DNA from: Phenylobacterium haematophilum | GTDB lineage: Bacteria; Pseudomonadota; Alphaproteobacteria; Caulobacterales; Caulobacteraceae | Length of the DNA stretch: 64,000 nucleotides | Assembly (NCBI RefSeq): GCF_014196295.1 | Contig: NZ_JACIDK010000002.1 | Span: 62,001 to 126,000, forward strand | Reading direction: 5' to 3' | Made by a program: the position numbers and the translations under genes | The notes under the pieces: model-generated | The model's database searches: none | What the model was told of the DNA's origin: nothing | Seen by the model: the letters and a program-made list of their open reading frames with translations, nothing else | Shown: positions 28,130 to 36,392 of the stretch, piece by piece | How the letters are laid out: every line of letters begins with the position of its first letter | How positions within the stretch are numbered: position 1 is the first letter of the stretch

Positions 28130-29473
28130 ATGAGCAAGCTGACGAAGCGCGTCGTGGACGCTGCCGAGACCCGTGACGGGGAATACATCATCTGGGACGA
28201 TGAGTTGCCCGGCTTCGGCCTGCGTGTCTTCCCGTCCGGCAAGCGCAGCTACATGATCCAGTACCGCGCCCTGGGTCGAACGCGGCGCTATACGATTGGG
28301 CAGCACGGCGTTTGGGCTCCCGAAACCGCCCGCCGCGAGGCCAAGGTTCAGCTCGGACGTGTCGCCAAGGGCGACAACCCCTCCGAGGAGCGCCTGCTCA
28401 ACCACAAGGCCATCACGGTCAAGGAACTCTGCGAACTCTACGTCAAAGACCTGAACGCCGGTCTGATCATGGGCAAAGGCGGACGACCGAAGAAGCAGAC
28501 CACCATCACGACCGACAGCGGCCGTGTGCTGCGCCACATCGTGCCGCTGCTCGGCCAACGTAGGGTGCAGGACCTGACCCGGGCCTGCATCATTGCGGTG
28601 ATGAAGGACATCATCGCCGGCAAGACCCGCGGCATGTTCAAGACCTCGAGGCTGCGCGGAAAGTCGGTGGTCAAGGGCGGCCCCGGCACCGCGCGACGCA
28701 CCATCGGCCTGCTCGGCGGCATCCTTACTTACGCCGTCAACCTCGGCATCATCGAGCGCAACCCCGCGCACGGCATCCAGAAGCCCAAGGGCAACGTCCG
28801 CGAGCGGCGACTGTCAGAAGCTGAATACCGAACCCTCGGCGGGATGCTCGCCGAGGCGGCGCGCGACGAGGACAATGCGATCGCCGTCGAGATCATCCGT
28901 CAACTCGCGCTGACCGGCTGCCGCCGCAGCGAGATCGTCAAGCTCAAGTGGGCCGAAGTGGACTTCGACGGCAGTTGCCTGCGCCTCGTCGACAGCAAGG
29001 AGGGCGCCTCTGTTCGGCCCATCGGCCTATCCGTCGTCGAGCGGCTCGAACGCCGCCGACGGTCGAAGGCCGGCAGCTATGTCTTCCCCGGCCGCAACGT
29101 CGAGCAATCCTACGGGTACTTCCAGAACCGTTGGGACCGGATTTTCAAGGGCTCGCCCCTGGCCGGCGTGACGCCGCATGTGCTCCGCCACAGCTTCGCC
29201 AGCATCGCCAACGATCTGGGCTTCACCGAAGTGACGATTGCGGCGCTGATCGGCCACGCCAAGGGCTCGATCACCGGGCGCTACATCCATACGCTCGATA
29301 CCGCGCTCATCATGGCTGCGGATAATATCTCAGGCTATATCGAGGGCCTGCTGAATGGCGCACAGTTCAAGCAGAACAGCTACGCCCTCGACCGCGCGTC
29401 CCGGAAGGCGTCTCTGACGCGGTTCCTGTCGAAGGCCGCCGGGGATGGCGAAGACCTACCGCTCGCAGCTTGA
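28130..29473 (+). CDS. int: Tyrosine recombinase/integrase with DUF4102 arm-binding domain
   Basis: The 447-residue integrase has an N-terminal DUF4102 (Arm-DNA-bind_3) domain (LTKRVVDAAE, DDELPGFGLRVFPSG), a central SAM-like core-binding region and a C-terminal catalytic domain. Catalytic residues are visible: Arg in ALTGCRRSEIVKLKW, His-X-X-Arg in PHVLRHSFAS, His in LIGHAKGS, and the nucleophile Tyr in TGRYIHT. It lies 180 bases from a split tRNA gene and should drive insertion and excision of the element there. Length and motifs are complete, so it is likely active. Confidence 0.95.
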   Translation: MSKLTKRVVDAAETRDGEYIIWDDELPGFGLRVFPSGKRSYMIQYRALGRTRRYTIGQHGVWAPETARREAKVQLGRVAKGDNPSEERLLNHKAITVKELCELYVKDLNAGLIMGKGGRPKKQTTITTDSGRVLRHIVPLLGQRRVQDLTRACIIAVMKDIIAGKTRGMFKTSRLRGKSVVKGGPGTARRTIGLLGGILTYAVNLGIIERNPAHGIQKPKGNVRERRLSEAEYRTLGGMLAEAARDEDNAIAVEIIRQLALTGCRRSEIVKLKWAEVDFDGSCLRLVDSKEGASVRPIGLSVVERLERRRRSKAGSYVFPGRNVEQSYGYFQNRWDRIFKGSPLAGVTPHVLRHSFASIANDLGFTEVTIAALIGHAKGSITGRYIHTLDTALIMAADNISGYIEGLLNGAQFKQNSYALDRASRKASLTRFLSKAAGDGEDLPLAA

Positions 29474-29505
29474 CCGTTCCCCCACAAAACCTTGTCGGAG
29501 AGGCA

Positions 29506-29709
29506 ATGATGACGCATATTGAGGACATGGCGACGACCGCGAAAAAGAAGATTCGAGCGCGCCGCTCCGCCCCGGCCCAGAAGGCGTTCGTCTATCGGGG
29601 GATCAAGATTCCCCCAGCCAATCTCCGCCGCTCGCCACTTGCGCAAGCCATCCTCGACGATTTGCGAAAAGTGTCGGAGCAGTCGCGTGGCGAACCCGCC
29701 CAGGCGTAG
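29506..29709 (+). CDS. Small basic protein preceding the TIR-like gene
   Basis: This 67-residue protein has a lysine/arginine-rich N-terminus (TAKKKIRARRSAP) and a helical C-terminus (SPLAQAILDDLRKVSEQSRG). The ATG at 29506 follows GGAGAGG. Its last 23 bases overlap the start of the next gene in another frame, so the two are translationally coupled. I do not recognise the family; an antitoxin-like or partner role for the following protein is possible because of the tight overlap. Confidence 0.65.
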   Translation: MMTHIEDMATTAKKKIRARRSAPAQKAFVYRGIKIPPANLRRSPLAQAILDDLRKVSEQSRGEPAQA

Positions 29710-30331
29710 CCTGCCCGCGTCCAAGTCGGTCTTTATCAATTGTCCGTTCGATGAAGAGTTCAGGCCCATCCTGCGCGCGATGGTCTTCGCCATCATCGCT
29801 GCCGGCTACCATCCGCGCACCGCGCTGGACGCGACAGACGGCGCTGAAATCCGGGTCGGTAAGATCGCCACGCTGATCGGCGAGTGCGACTGGGGCATCC
29901 ACGACCTGTCACGGGTCGAAGTCGATGACGGCGGCGTGCCGAGATTCAATATGCCCATGGAACTCGGGATTCATCTCGGGGCCCGGCTGCTGGGCGAAAG
30001 GCGCCACCGGCGCAAGCGGGCTCTGATCCTCGATGCGGAGCGCCATCGCTACGACCGGGCGCTCTCCGATATCAGCGGCCAAGACATCGAGTCTCATGGC
30101 AATGATCCGGACGGTGCGATCCGCTGTGTTCGAAACTGGCTGTCCGAACATCGGCCGCGAACCGCTGAGCCGCTACCGGGCGCCGTTGCGCTGCAGGCCG
30201 ACTTTCGCCAGTTTCAGGCCGAGGTCGGGCCACTGATCGCTCAGCGTCGCCTCGATCCCGACGATCTGACCCACAGCGATTATCTGTTTCTTGTGCGAGG
30301 GTGGCTTCAGGTCAGGGCTGCGCAATCGTGA
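29687..30331 (+). CDS. TIR-like / nucleotide-binding Rossmann-type protein
   Basis: The real protein has 214 residues from a GTG at 29687 that overlaps the upstream small gene; a longer frame from 29519 is a shadow. It begins SKSVFINCPFDEEFRPIL and continues with EIRVGKIATLIGECDWGIHD, a C-x-x-x-IHDLSR block, FNMPMELGI and a late RALILDAERHRY. This layout matches a widespread uncharacterised family that resembles TIR-like or nucleoside deoxyribosyltransferase-like folds. A nucleotide-directed effector is a reasonable guess, not a demonstrated function. Confidence 0.72.
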   Translation: MANPPRRSLPASKSVFINCPFDEEFRPILRAMVFAIIAAGYHPRTALDATDGAEIRVGKIATLIGECDWGIHDLSRVEVDDGGVPRFNMPMELGIHLGARLLGERRHRRKRALILDAERHRYDRALSDISGQDIESHGNDPDGAIRCVRNWLSEHRPRTAEPLPGAVALQADFRQFQAEVGPLIAQRRLDPDDLTHSDYLFLVRGWLQVRAAQS

Positions 30332-30453
30332 AAGAGCCAGTTGGTCGGCCATTGAAGCCACCGGCAAAGATATTGCTGGAATATTGCTTCTGGCGACGGT
30401 GCGGCACTCGCTGACAACACCACGCGGCAAGCCCTGCCGGCTTGATCGAGATA

Positions 30454-30471
30454 TTAGATGAAGGTATCTAA
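30454..30471. promoter_or_regulatory. TetR-type palindrome before the isomerase gene
   Basis: TTAGAT and ATCTAA are perfect 6-base arms separated by six bases, ending seven bases before the ATG at 30478. The site is AT-rich compared with its surroundings. Spacing fits a TetR- or similar dimeric repressor. No such regulator gene is present in the window. Confidence 0.45.
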
Positions 30472-30477
30472 AACCCG

Positions 30478-31116
30478 ATGCCCGCGACGCACCCGCTTGC
30501 CAGCTTCGACTTCTACTTCGGGCTTGGCAGCCGCTATTCCTATCTCGCGGTCACCCAGCTCAAAATGCTCTCCGCGGCTGACGTCGCTTTGAACTGGTGT
30601 CCGATCTACAGCCCCGATCTTATTCGACGCGTCGGCCCCGATCCGTTCGCCCCGACGGCGCAACGGGGCCAGTATTCCTGGGCTTACCGAGCCGAGGACG
30701 CCGCACGTTGGGCTCGACACTACGGCGTGCCTTACCGCGACCCCGGGGAGGCGAAGGTCGACTGGCGCCAGATCGCCATGTGGGCGGTGGCGGCGAAACT
30801 TCTGGGCCGCGCACCTGAGTTTTCATCATGGGCGTTGGAGCGCACGTTCGTCTTTGGGGAACCGCCTGGGACAGTCGAGGACCTTTCACGGGGCGCTCTC
30901 GTCGCCGGTCTTGAGCCGTCATCAATTCTGGCGATGATCTCGTCAGGCGAGATCGACGCGTACCACGAGTCGTTGATCGAACAGGCTCACGGCCAAGGCG
31001 CATTCGGCGTTCCTACCCTCGTCGCTGAGGATGGGACGCTATTTTGGGGTCAAGATCGGCTGCCGCTGATATACGATTTTCTCAAAGCTCGCCGGGACGA
31101 CGGCGCCAAGCCGTAA
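30478..31116 (+). CDS. DsbA-fold 2-hydroxychromene-2-carboxylate isomerase family protein
   Basis: The 212-residue protein has the glutathione-dependent HCCA isomerase pattern: FDFYFGLGSRYSYLAVTQL at the N-terminus (Ser near 17 in place of the DsbA CxxC), a helical middle domain, and FGVPTLVAEDGTLFWGQDRL at the C-terminus, which is the conserved cis-Pro and DNA of the fold. HCCA isomerases work in naphthalene-type ring degradation, but many relatives are generic glutathione-dependent isomerases. No ring-degradation genes are near. Confidence 0.82.
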   Translation: MPATHPLASFDFYFGLGSRYSYLAVTQLKMLSAADVALNWCPIYSPDLIRRVGPDPFAPTAQRGQYSWAYRAEDAARWARHYGVPYRDPGEAKVDWRQIAMWAVAAKLLGRAPEFSSWALERTFVFGEPPGTVEDLSRGALVAGLEPSSILAMISSGEIDAYHESLIEQAHGQGAFGVPTLVAEDGTLFWGQDRLPLIYDFLKARRDDGAKP

Positions 31117-31233
31117 CGCTGGATCTGACCTGGGCCTGTCGCTGCGACCGAAGTGACGGTCAGGTTTTCCGCCGGGTCGCCAGGGACAATCGCGCCCTCC
31201 CCGGCTACAGATTGTCTACAAAGGGGGGCGACT

Positions 31234-31644
31234 ATGGTCATCATCATGGTTCACTGGCTGATCAAGAAGGGCTTCAGCCATGAGGAAAAGTTCAAGGAAA
31301 TTTGGAAGCAGATGACGATCGAGCCCAATACCGGGCTTTATCGGGAAATGCTGACCACAGTGGCGCTCGACAGCGACCCCAAGTTCAATACGTTCAGCCT
31401 GACCGACCAAGCCTACACGACCTACATCAACATCGGGGTCTGGAAGGATCTCGACAGCTTCGATGCGGCGGTCGGCAAGTATATCATGGCGCCGGAGAAG
31501 CGAGCCCCGATCGCCAGACCTGATACCGAGATGAACGCTGTCTACTTGCAGGACTTCGAGTTCAAGCTGCGCGAGCGCGTGATCCTCACGAAGGTGCTCG
31601 ACAGGAAGGGCGCCCTTGAGTTTCCGGAACCTGATCTCTCGTAG
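31234..31644 (+). CDS. Hypothetical protein, possible dimeric alpha/beta-barrel, 136 residues
   Basis: The ATG at 31234 follows AAGGGGG, which decides the start. The protein opens with a hydrophobic strand and histidine (MVIIMVHWLIKKGFSHEEKF), then alternates helices and strands in a way suggestive of a ferredoxin-like, ABM-type barrel. I do not recognise a specific family. It lies between the isomerase and the four-gene defence-like module, on the same strand. Confidence 0.65.
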   Translation: MVIIMVHWLIKKGFSHEEKFKEIWKQMTIEPNTGLYREMLTTVALDSDPKFNTFSLTDQAYTTYINIGVWKDLDSFDAAVGKYIMAPEKRAPIARPDTEMNAVYLQDFEFKLRERVILTKVLDRKGALEFPEPDLS

Positions 31645-31743
31645 AGACGCCGGTTTCGCCCCGCGCGGACGCAGCGAAGGAACAAAATTCAGCGCCGCCC
31701 GCACATCGGGCCGCTCATGTTGGCCTAGTAGAAGTGTCACCAC

Positions 31744-31761
31744 GCGGCCAGGAGCCGTGAT
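31744..31761 (+). promoter_or_regulatory. Module-specific upstream box, copy 1
   Basis: GCGGCCAGGAGCCGTGAT here matches the copy at 33835-33852 at 16 of 18 positions. Both copies are preceded by a TGGCC...AGTA segment (31721 and 33797). This copy ends 14 bases before the first GHKL gene, directly before its ribosome binding site. It may be part of a promoter or operator used by the module. Confidence 0.45.
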
Positions 31762-31775
31762 CAAAGGAGGATGAC

Positions 31776-33728
31776 ATGACCACTACCGACCTGAATGCCA
31801 CCAGCGACCGCCTGCTTACCGAAGTGGAGCGTCAGCAGAAGTACCTCGACCGCCTGCCGGAAAACTACGCCTTCCCGCTCTTCAACGCGGCGCAGGCGCT
31901 CGAATCCCAGCGCCGCAGCGGCTATCGCAACACTGCCGCCGCAGCCCGCGAGATCGTCGACAACGCGATGGAAGCCGGAGCGACACGCATTGATGTGTGC
32001 TTCGAGCGGCCGAAGCAGCTCAAGGCCTATCAGCGCGCGGATTCCGTCAGCGCGATCGCGTTCATCGACAACGGGTCGGGCATGATCCCAAAAATGGCGC
32101 AGTACGCGCTGTCCTGGGGCGCCGGCACGCATTTCGACGAACCCGATTTCATCGGGAAGTTCGGCTTCGGCCTGCCCAACGCCTCCATCAACCAGACGCG
32201 TCTCGTCGAAGTTTACACCAAGGTCGCGGGCGCGCCGGTGGTTACGAAGGCGTGGCTGGACGCCCGTGATGTCAAGGATCACGGGCTGCAGGAGATCCCT
32301 ACGCCGGTCGAGGCCCAACTGCCGGAATTCGTCCAGACCTACCTCGACAAGAAGGGGCTCTCCTTCGAGCACGGCACTGTCGTCGTCTGGGTGGAGCCTG
32401 ATCGAATCTCCTATCGGACGCCCGCGCTGATGCGGGAGCACCTGGTCGACGACTTCGGCGTCACCTACCGCTACCTGCTCGACAAGGCCGAACTCTACGT
32501 CGAAGGCTCGAAGATCGAGCCGGTCGATCCGCTCTTCCTGACCAAGGGCGCCCGTTACTATCTCGACGAAGCCAAGGGCGGCGCCAAGATGCAGCGCGAC
32601 TGGAATATTCCCGTCAAGTACGCGCGAAACGAGGAGGGCGTTCTGGCCCTGACGAAGGTCGAGGACATCGCCGAACTCGACCCTGAGGATCCCAATCTCG
32701 AAGCCGCTGGCGCGATCTACATCCGCGTCAGCCGGTTCCCGTACGGTTTCGCCGAGTTCACCAAGGGCAAGGCCGAGACCGACAGCCACCGTCGCTTCGA
32801 AATCCGCAAGACTCGCCGCGGCATGTCGTTCGTACGGGCCGGGCGCGAAATCGAAACGGTCGACGTGTTCCCCAAATCGATCCGGGATCAGGCCAAGGGG
32901 CTCGGCGACTGGCCGTTGCTGCAGTCCTATGCTTATCACTGGGGCGTCGAAGTCCGCTTCGATCCGACGCTGGATGAAATCTTCGGCATCACCAACGACA
33001 AGCAGACGGTGCGCCCGATCGAGGACCTTTGGCGGTTGCTCACGCTCGAGGGTGTCGACAAGCAACTCGGCCAGGAACAGACCTACCAGCGCAACATGCG
33101 CAGCGAGGAGCGGCGCAAGAAGAATGCCGCTGAGGCCGCCAAGAGCGCGGAACCGACGGTTGCTGAAACGGCCGCCGCCAAGGCGGACTCGATGACCGGT
33201 CAGAAGCCCCGCGTGACGGATCGCGCCAAGGGCAAGGTACGCGATGAGCTGGAACAGCAGGCTAAGGATCAGGCCAAGGTCAACAAGACCTCGATCGACA
33301 GCGCTCGCAAGGCGCTGGAGGACCAGGCCAAGCAGCGTCCGTACGTCATCGACTTCTACGACGAGCCCAAAGGGCCGTTCTACAAGCCCGAATGGCAGAC
33401 CGGCGGCCAGGTGGCTGTTCTGATCAACCGCGAGCACGCCTTCTTCCAGGCGCTGTATGGCCCCCTGCTGAAGTTCGCCCAAGGAAACCAGGCCAAGCAG
33501 GCCCTCGACGTCCTTCTGATCACGCTGGCCCGCGCCGAACTGGTGATCGAAGATGAGACCTGCGCGGCCTGGTATGAAACCCAGCGGGAGCAGGCCTGGA
33601 GCCCCTTCCTCGCCAACGCCTACAAGATGATGCAGCAGGCGACCGCGCCGGTGGACGAAGAAACCGCCGAGGGGGATGACGAAGACGACAACCAGGCTGA
33701 CGAGGGCGCGGAACAAGCCGCCGCCTAA
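31776..33728 (+). CDS. GHKL (Hsp90/MutL/MORC-type) ATPase, first of a four-gene module
   Basis: The 650-residue protein has an N-terminal Bergerat-fold ATP site: E59-I-V-D62-N63 (N box), FIDNGSGM at 97-103 and GKFGFGLPNAS at 127-137. The middle resembles a MutL/MORC transducer domain. The C-terminal third (about 440-650) is highly charged, with a Lys/Ala/Glu-rich coiled-coil-like stretch and an acidic DEETAEGDDEDD tail. GHKL ATPases of this type act as ATP-gated clamps in DNA handling and in several phage defence systems. The start follows AAAGGAGG. It is followed by a sigma-like gene and a second GHKL ATPase. Confidence 0.88.
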   Translation: MTTTDLNATSDRLLTEVERQQKYLDRLPENYAFPLFNAAQALESQRRSGYRNTAAAAREIVDNAMEAGATRIDVCFERPKQLKAYQRADSVSAIAFIDNGSGMIPKMAQYALSWGAGTHFDEPDFIGKFGFGLPNASINQTRLVEVYTKVAGAPVVTKAWLDARDVKDHGLQEIPTPVEAQLPEFVQTYLDKKGLSFEHGTVVVWVEPDRISYRTPALMREHLVDDFGVTYRYLLDKAELYVEGSKIEPVDPLFLTKGARYYLDEAKGGAKMQRDWNIPVKYARNEEGVLALTKVEDIAELDPEDPNLEAAGAIYIRVSRFPYGFAEFTKGKAETDSHRRFEIRKTRRGMSFVRAGREIETVDVFPKSIRDQAKGLGDWPLLQSYAYHWGVEVRFDPTLDEIFGITNDKQTVRPIEDLWRLLTLEGVDKQLGQEQTYQRNMRSEERRKKNAAEAAKSAEPTVAETAAAKADSMTGQKPRVTDRAKGKVRDELEQQAKDQAKVNKTSIDSARKALEDQAKQRPYVIDFYDEPKGPFYKPEWQTGGQVAVLINREHAFFQALYGPLLKFAQGNQAKQALDVLLITLARAELVIEDETCAAWYETQREQAWSPFLANAYKMMQQATAPVDEETAEGDDEDDNQADEGAEQAAA

Positions 33729-33834
33729 GTTGTCCGGGGGCGGGGACCTGGCCAACGTCCTCGCCCTCTAGCCTGCGGCGTGCGGGCGCGCTATCGTGGC
33801 CATAGTAAGCGTACAGCTCGAGACCAGTGTAGGT

Positions 33835-33852
33835 GCGGCCAAGAGCCGTCAT
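33835..33852 (+). promoter_or_regulatory. Module-specific upstream box, copy 2
   Basis: GCGGCCAAGAGCCGTCAT differs at two positions from the copy before the first GHKL gene. It lies 65 bases before the sigma-like gene, in a 189-base gap inside the module. The gap therefore probably carries its own promoter. The repeat is read directly; function is inferred. Confidence 0.45.
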
Positions 33853-33917
33853 GTCCCCGGACGCTGCAACGGCCTTCAAGCTGATTTTGAAGGCTACAGC
33901 AGCGAAAGGAGGACTCC

Positions 33918-34607
33918 GTGAGCAACGGTGTCTCAACTGTTACGCTGGATCACTTGATCCAGGCCGCCCTGACGGGCCAACCGTACAATCAGCAGCGGCT
34001 CGGCGCCGAAGCCGAGCGTTACTCCCTCCGGTTGTCGCGGGCCAAGGCGCCCGACCTCCCCGACGATCTGCACGACGAAGTGTGCCTGCAGGCCTTCGTC
34101 GAGTTGCTGAAACTCGGCGCCGGCGCGCTGACTAAGCACAGTGGAAGGATTTTGTTTCGCCGAGCCGTGCTCGCCGCGATCCGCTCGGTCCGCGCAAGTT
34201 ACGCGCCGCCCGGCGAGCGCACCCGCACGCCTAGACGGGAGAACGTCGCCACGACGTCGCGGGCCGCGAAGCTTCCTGCGCCCCCCAAGGTCGCCGCCGA
34301 GCATATCGGACACATTGCCAGCCCGCAGGAAATCGAGAGCAACAGCTTCACTGAAGGCGACTTCGCTTTCATCGATTTCGATCGGTTCCGTGATCTCCGG
34401 CAAGAGGCGGAGTTGCAGCGTGTTGAGGATCGCATCGAAGCGGACGCCGTTCTCAAACGCGCCGCTCCAGAAGTCGCCCGTGGTCTTCGCCTCGTTCACC
34501 TCAGCGACGAGACGATCGAAGAGGCAGCCGTAAAAGTGGGGCTCAGTCGTTTCGTTCTCAAGCGGCGAATGGACGCTTTCTGCTCGGATTTGCAGGCGGC
34601 CGCTTGA
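33918..34607 (+). CDS. Sigma-70-like helix-turn-helix protein of the module
   Basis: The 229-residue protein has an N-terminal helical part resembling sigma region 2 (ERYSLRLSRAK, LHDEVCLQAFVELLKLG), a linker, and a C-terminal region like sigma region 4 (RLVHLSDETIEEAAVKVG, SRFVLKRRMDAF). It is longer and more diverged than ECF sigma factors, and a non-transcriptional role is possible. GAAAGGAGG precedes the GTG start. Only three bases separate it from the second GHKL gene. Confidence 0.62.
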   Translation: MSNGVSTVTLDHLIQAALTGQPYNQQRLGAEAERYSLRLSRAKAPDLPDDLHDEVCLQAFVELLKLGAGALTKHSGRILFRRAVLAAIRSVRASYAPPGERTRTPRRENVATTSRAAKLPAPPKVAAEHIGHIASPQEIESNSFTEGDFAFIDFDRFRDLRQEAELQRVEDRIEADAVLKRAAPEVARGLRLVHLSDETIEEAAVKVGLSRFVLKRRMDAFCSDLQAAA

Positions 34608-34610
34608 CCA

Positions 34611-36323
34611 ATGTCCGAGCTGAGCCAGTCGGCGCGGGAACCGGACTTTGGTCCGGTTCTAGACGCGCAACGTGCATACGCCGCCGAACGCGCTAAGCGT
34701 TCTCGCTTCGGCCTCATGGTGCCCGAGGCCTTCGTGCGCGGTATCAGGGATATCGGCTACCGGAGCAACGGCGACGCCATCGCCGAACTGATCGACAACG
34801 CGCTGCAAGCTTATGCCGACCGTGTCGACGTCCTGTTCGGTTACGAAGGCACGACATCGAGCAAGAAACCGATGCAGTTGGCAGTCGTCGACAACGGGCA
34901 CGGCATGGAAGCGGACATGATCCGTATGGCGGTGATGTGGGGCGGCACACACCGCGAAAATGATCGTCGGGGGCTTGGCCGCTACGGTTACGGCCTTCCT
35001 TGCTCGTCAGTCAGCCTTGGTCGGCGGTTTACGGTGATCTCCCGAATCTCTGACGGCGCCTTCCGCAGCGTTACGCTCGACCTCGATGCAATCACAGCCG
35101 GCGAATACACCGATGCGTCCGGCGACATCGTGGTGCCCGAGCCCACGTCCGGGGAACTCCCGGGATTCGTCCGCCAGCACATCGAGGAGGCCTATCCCCA
35201 CGGATTTCGATCAGGGACCATCATTCTGATCGAGAAATTGGACAGGCTTGAATGGGCGACCACGCAGGGCCTCCGCGACAACCTTTGCCGCCAGTTTGGG
35301 GTTACTTATCACAAGCTTCGAGGCGAGGCCGCGCTGTTCGTGGATGGTGTCTATGTCGAGCCGATAGATCCGCTTTTCCTGACCCCAGGATTTCACCTGC
35401 ATGACATCGACGACGACCGGTCACAGCCGTTCGACCCCGTTCGCATTGAAATCCGTGACCCGGAGGCTGGTGCCTATCTTGGGGCAGTAACGCTGCGCTA
35501 CGCTTGGCTCCCGCCCAGTTTTGGCTCGATCGACAAGGGCCGAGACGCGGTCGGCCTCAACGCCAATGGCCGGTTCTCGATCTTGAAGGACTTCCATGGG
35601 CTGATCTTCAGCCGAAATGGACGGCTAATCGACGTCCAGACCCGCACTCCGTGGACGAGCTTCATCAACAACGACCGCTACATCAAGGTTGAGGTGGAGT
35701 TCTCGGCTACCCTGGACGAAGCCTTCGGCGTCACCACCTCGAAGCAGCAAGTCACCGTGTCTCCATTTATCTGGGATCGCCTGCGCGAGGCGGGCCTTCC
35801 AAAGGCGATCGAGCAACTGCGCAACAAAGTGAAAGAGGCCAAAGCCGAACGCCGGTTGGAAGCGCTAACGCCGACCGCCGGCGAACAGCGCCTCTCCGAG
35901 AAGGCCATGAGCATCGCTGGCGCGATAGGGTTGGCCGGGGGCGGCCAAAGGCAATGGGATTTCGGGTTACGGGTGTCGCCCTACAGCCTGAAATTCGAGC
36001 ACTCGGCGGGCCGACCGTTCTTCCGAGTTGATCGCGAGGATGGCGCTCGGACCTTACACATGAATACCGCGCATCGCTTCTACGAGGAAATCTACGACGG
36101 CCCCGTCTCCACGCCGGAACTTCGGTCGGCTTTGGAGGTGCTGCTTTTCTCGCTTGGTGACGTCATGCTTGAGAGTCCAGATGCCGACCGCCCGCGGGCA
36201 TCCGCTCAGGTGGACTCCTGGTCGCGGCGTCTCGACGCCGCACTTGCGATGCTCGCGGAGCACCTCAGCGTCGGTGACGGGGTCGACGTCGGAGCCGCGG
36301 CTTGGTCGGACGAACCCAACTAG
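34611..36323 (+). CDS. Second GHKL (Hsp90/MutL/MORC-type) ATPase of the module
   Basis: The 570-residue protein has the same Bergerat spacing as the first ATPase: E59-L-I-D62-N63, VVDNGHGM at 93-99 and GLGRYGYGLPCSS at 121-133. The transducer region aligns in style with the first protein (both have FGVTY, FVDG or YVEG, EPIDPLFLTPG/EPVDPLFLTKG segments). It lacks the long charged tail of the first. The two are probably paralogues that may form a heteromer. It follows the sigma-like gene with no separate ribosome binding site, suggesting translational coupling. Confidence 0.87.
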   Translation: MSELSQSAREPDFGPVLDAQRAYAAERAKRSRFGLMVPEAFVRGIRDIGYRSNGDAIAELIDNALQAYADRVDVLFGYEGTTSSKKPMQLAVVDNGHGMEADMIRMAVMWGGTHRENDRRGLGRYGYGLPCSSVSLGRRFTVISRISDGAFRSVTLDLDAITAGEYTDASGDIVVPEPTSGELPGFVRQHIEEAYPHGFRSGTIILIEKLDRLEWATTQGLRDNLCRQFGVTYHKLRGEAALFVDGVYVEPIDPLFLTPGFHLHDIDDDRSQPFDPVRIEIRDPEAGAYLGAVTLRYAWLPPSFGSIDKGRDAVGLNANGRFSILKDFHGLIFSRNGRLIDVQTRTPWTSFINNDRYIKVEVEFSATLDEAFGVTTSKQQVTVSPFIWDRLREAGLPKAIEQLRNKVKEAKAERRLEALTPTAGEQRLSEKAMSIAGAIGLAGGGQRQWDFGLRVSPYSLKFEHSAGRPFFRVDREDGARTLHMNTAHRFYEEIYDGPVSTPELRSALEVLLFSLGDVMLESPDADRPRASAQVDSWSRRLDAALAMLAEHLSVGDGVDVGAAAWSDEPN

Positions 36324-36392
36324 CCGAGGGCGTCCCCTTTGGCTAAGATAGGGTGGGCCGCTTCGTGCGGCCCTTTCGATTCTGGAGCGCGG

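Noticed and set aside
27909-28130. tRNA-Arg interrupted by a group I intron
   Set aside because: Such introns exist in some alphaproteobacterial tRNA-Arg genes, but no 3' anticodon strand, T-arm or acceptor 3' strand is found before or after the integrase, so this is a truncated gene at an integration junction.
31761-33755. Long open frame antisense to the first GHKL ATPase gene
   Set aside because: A high-GC shadow; the plus-strand frame has clear GHKL motifs and a strong ribosome binding site.
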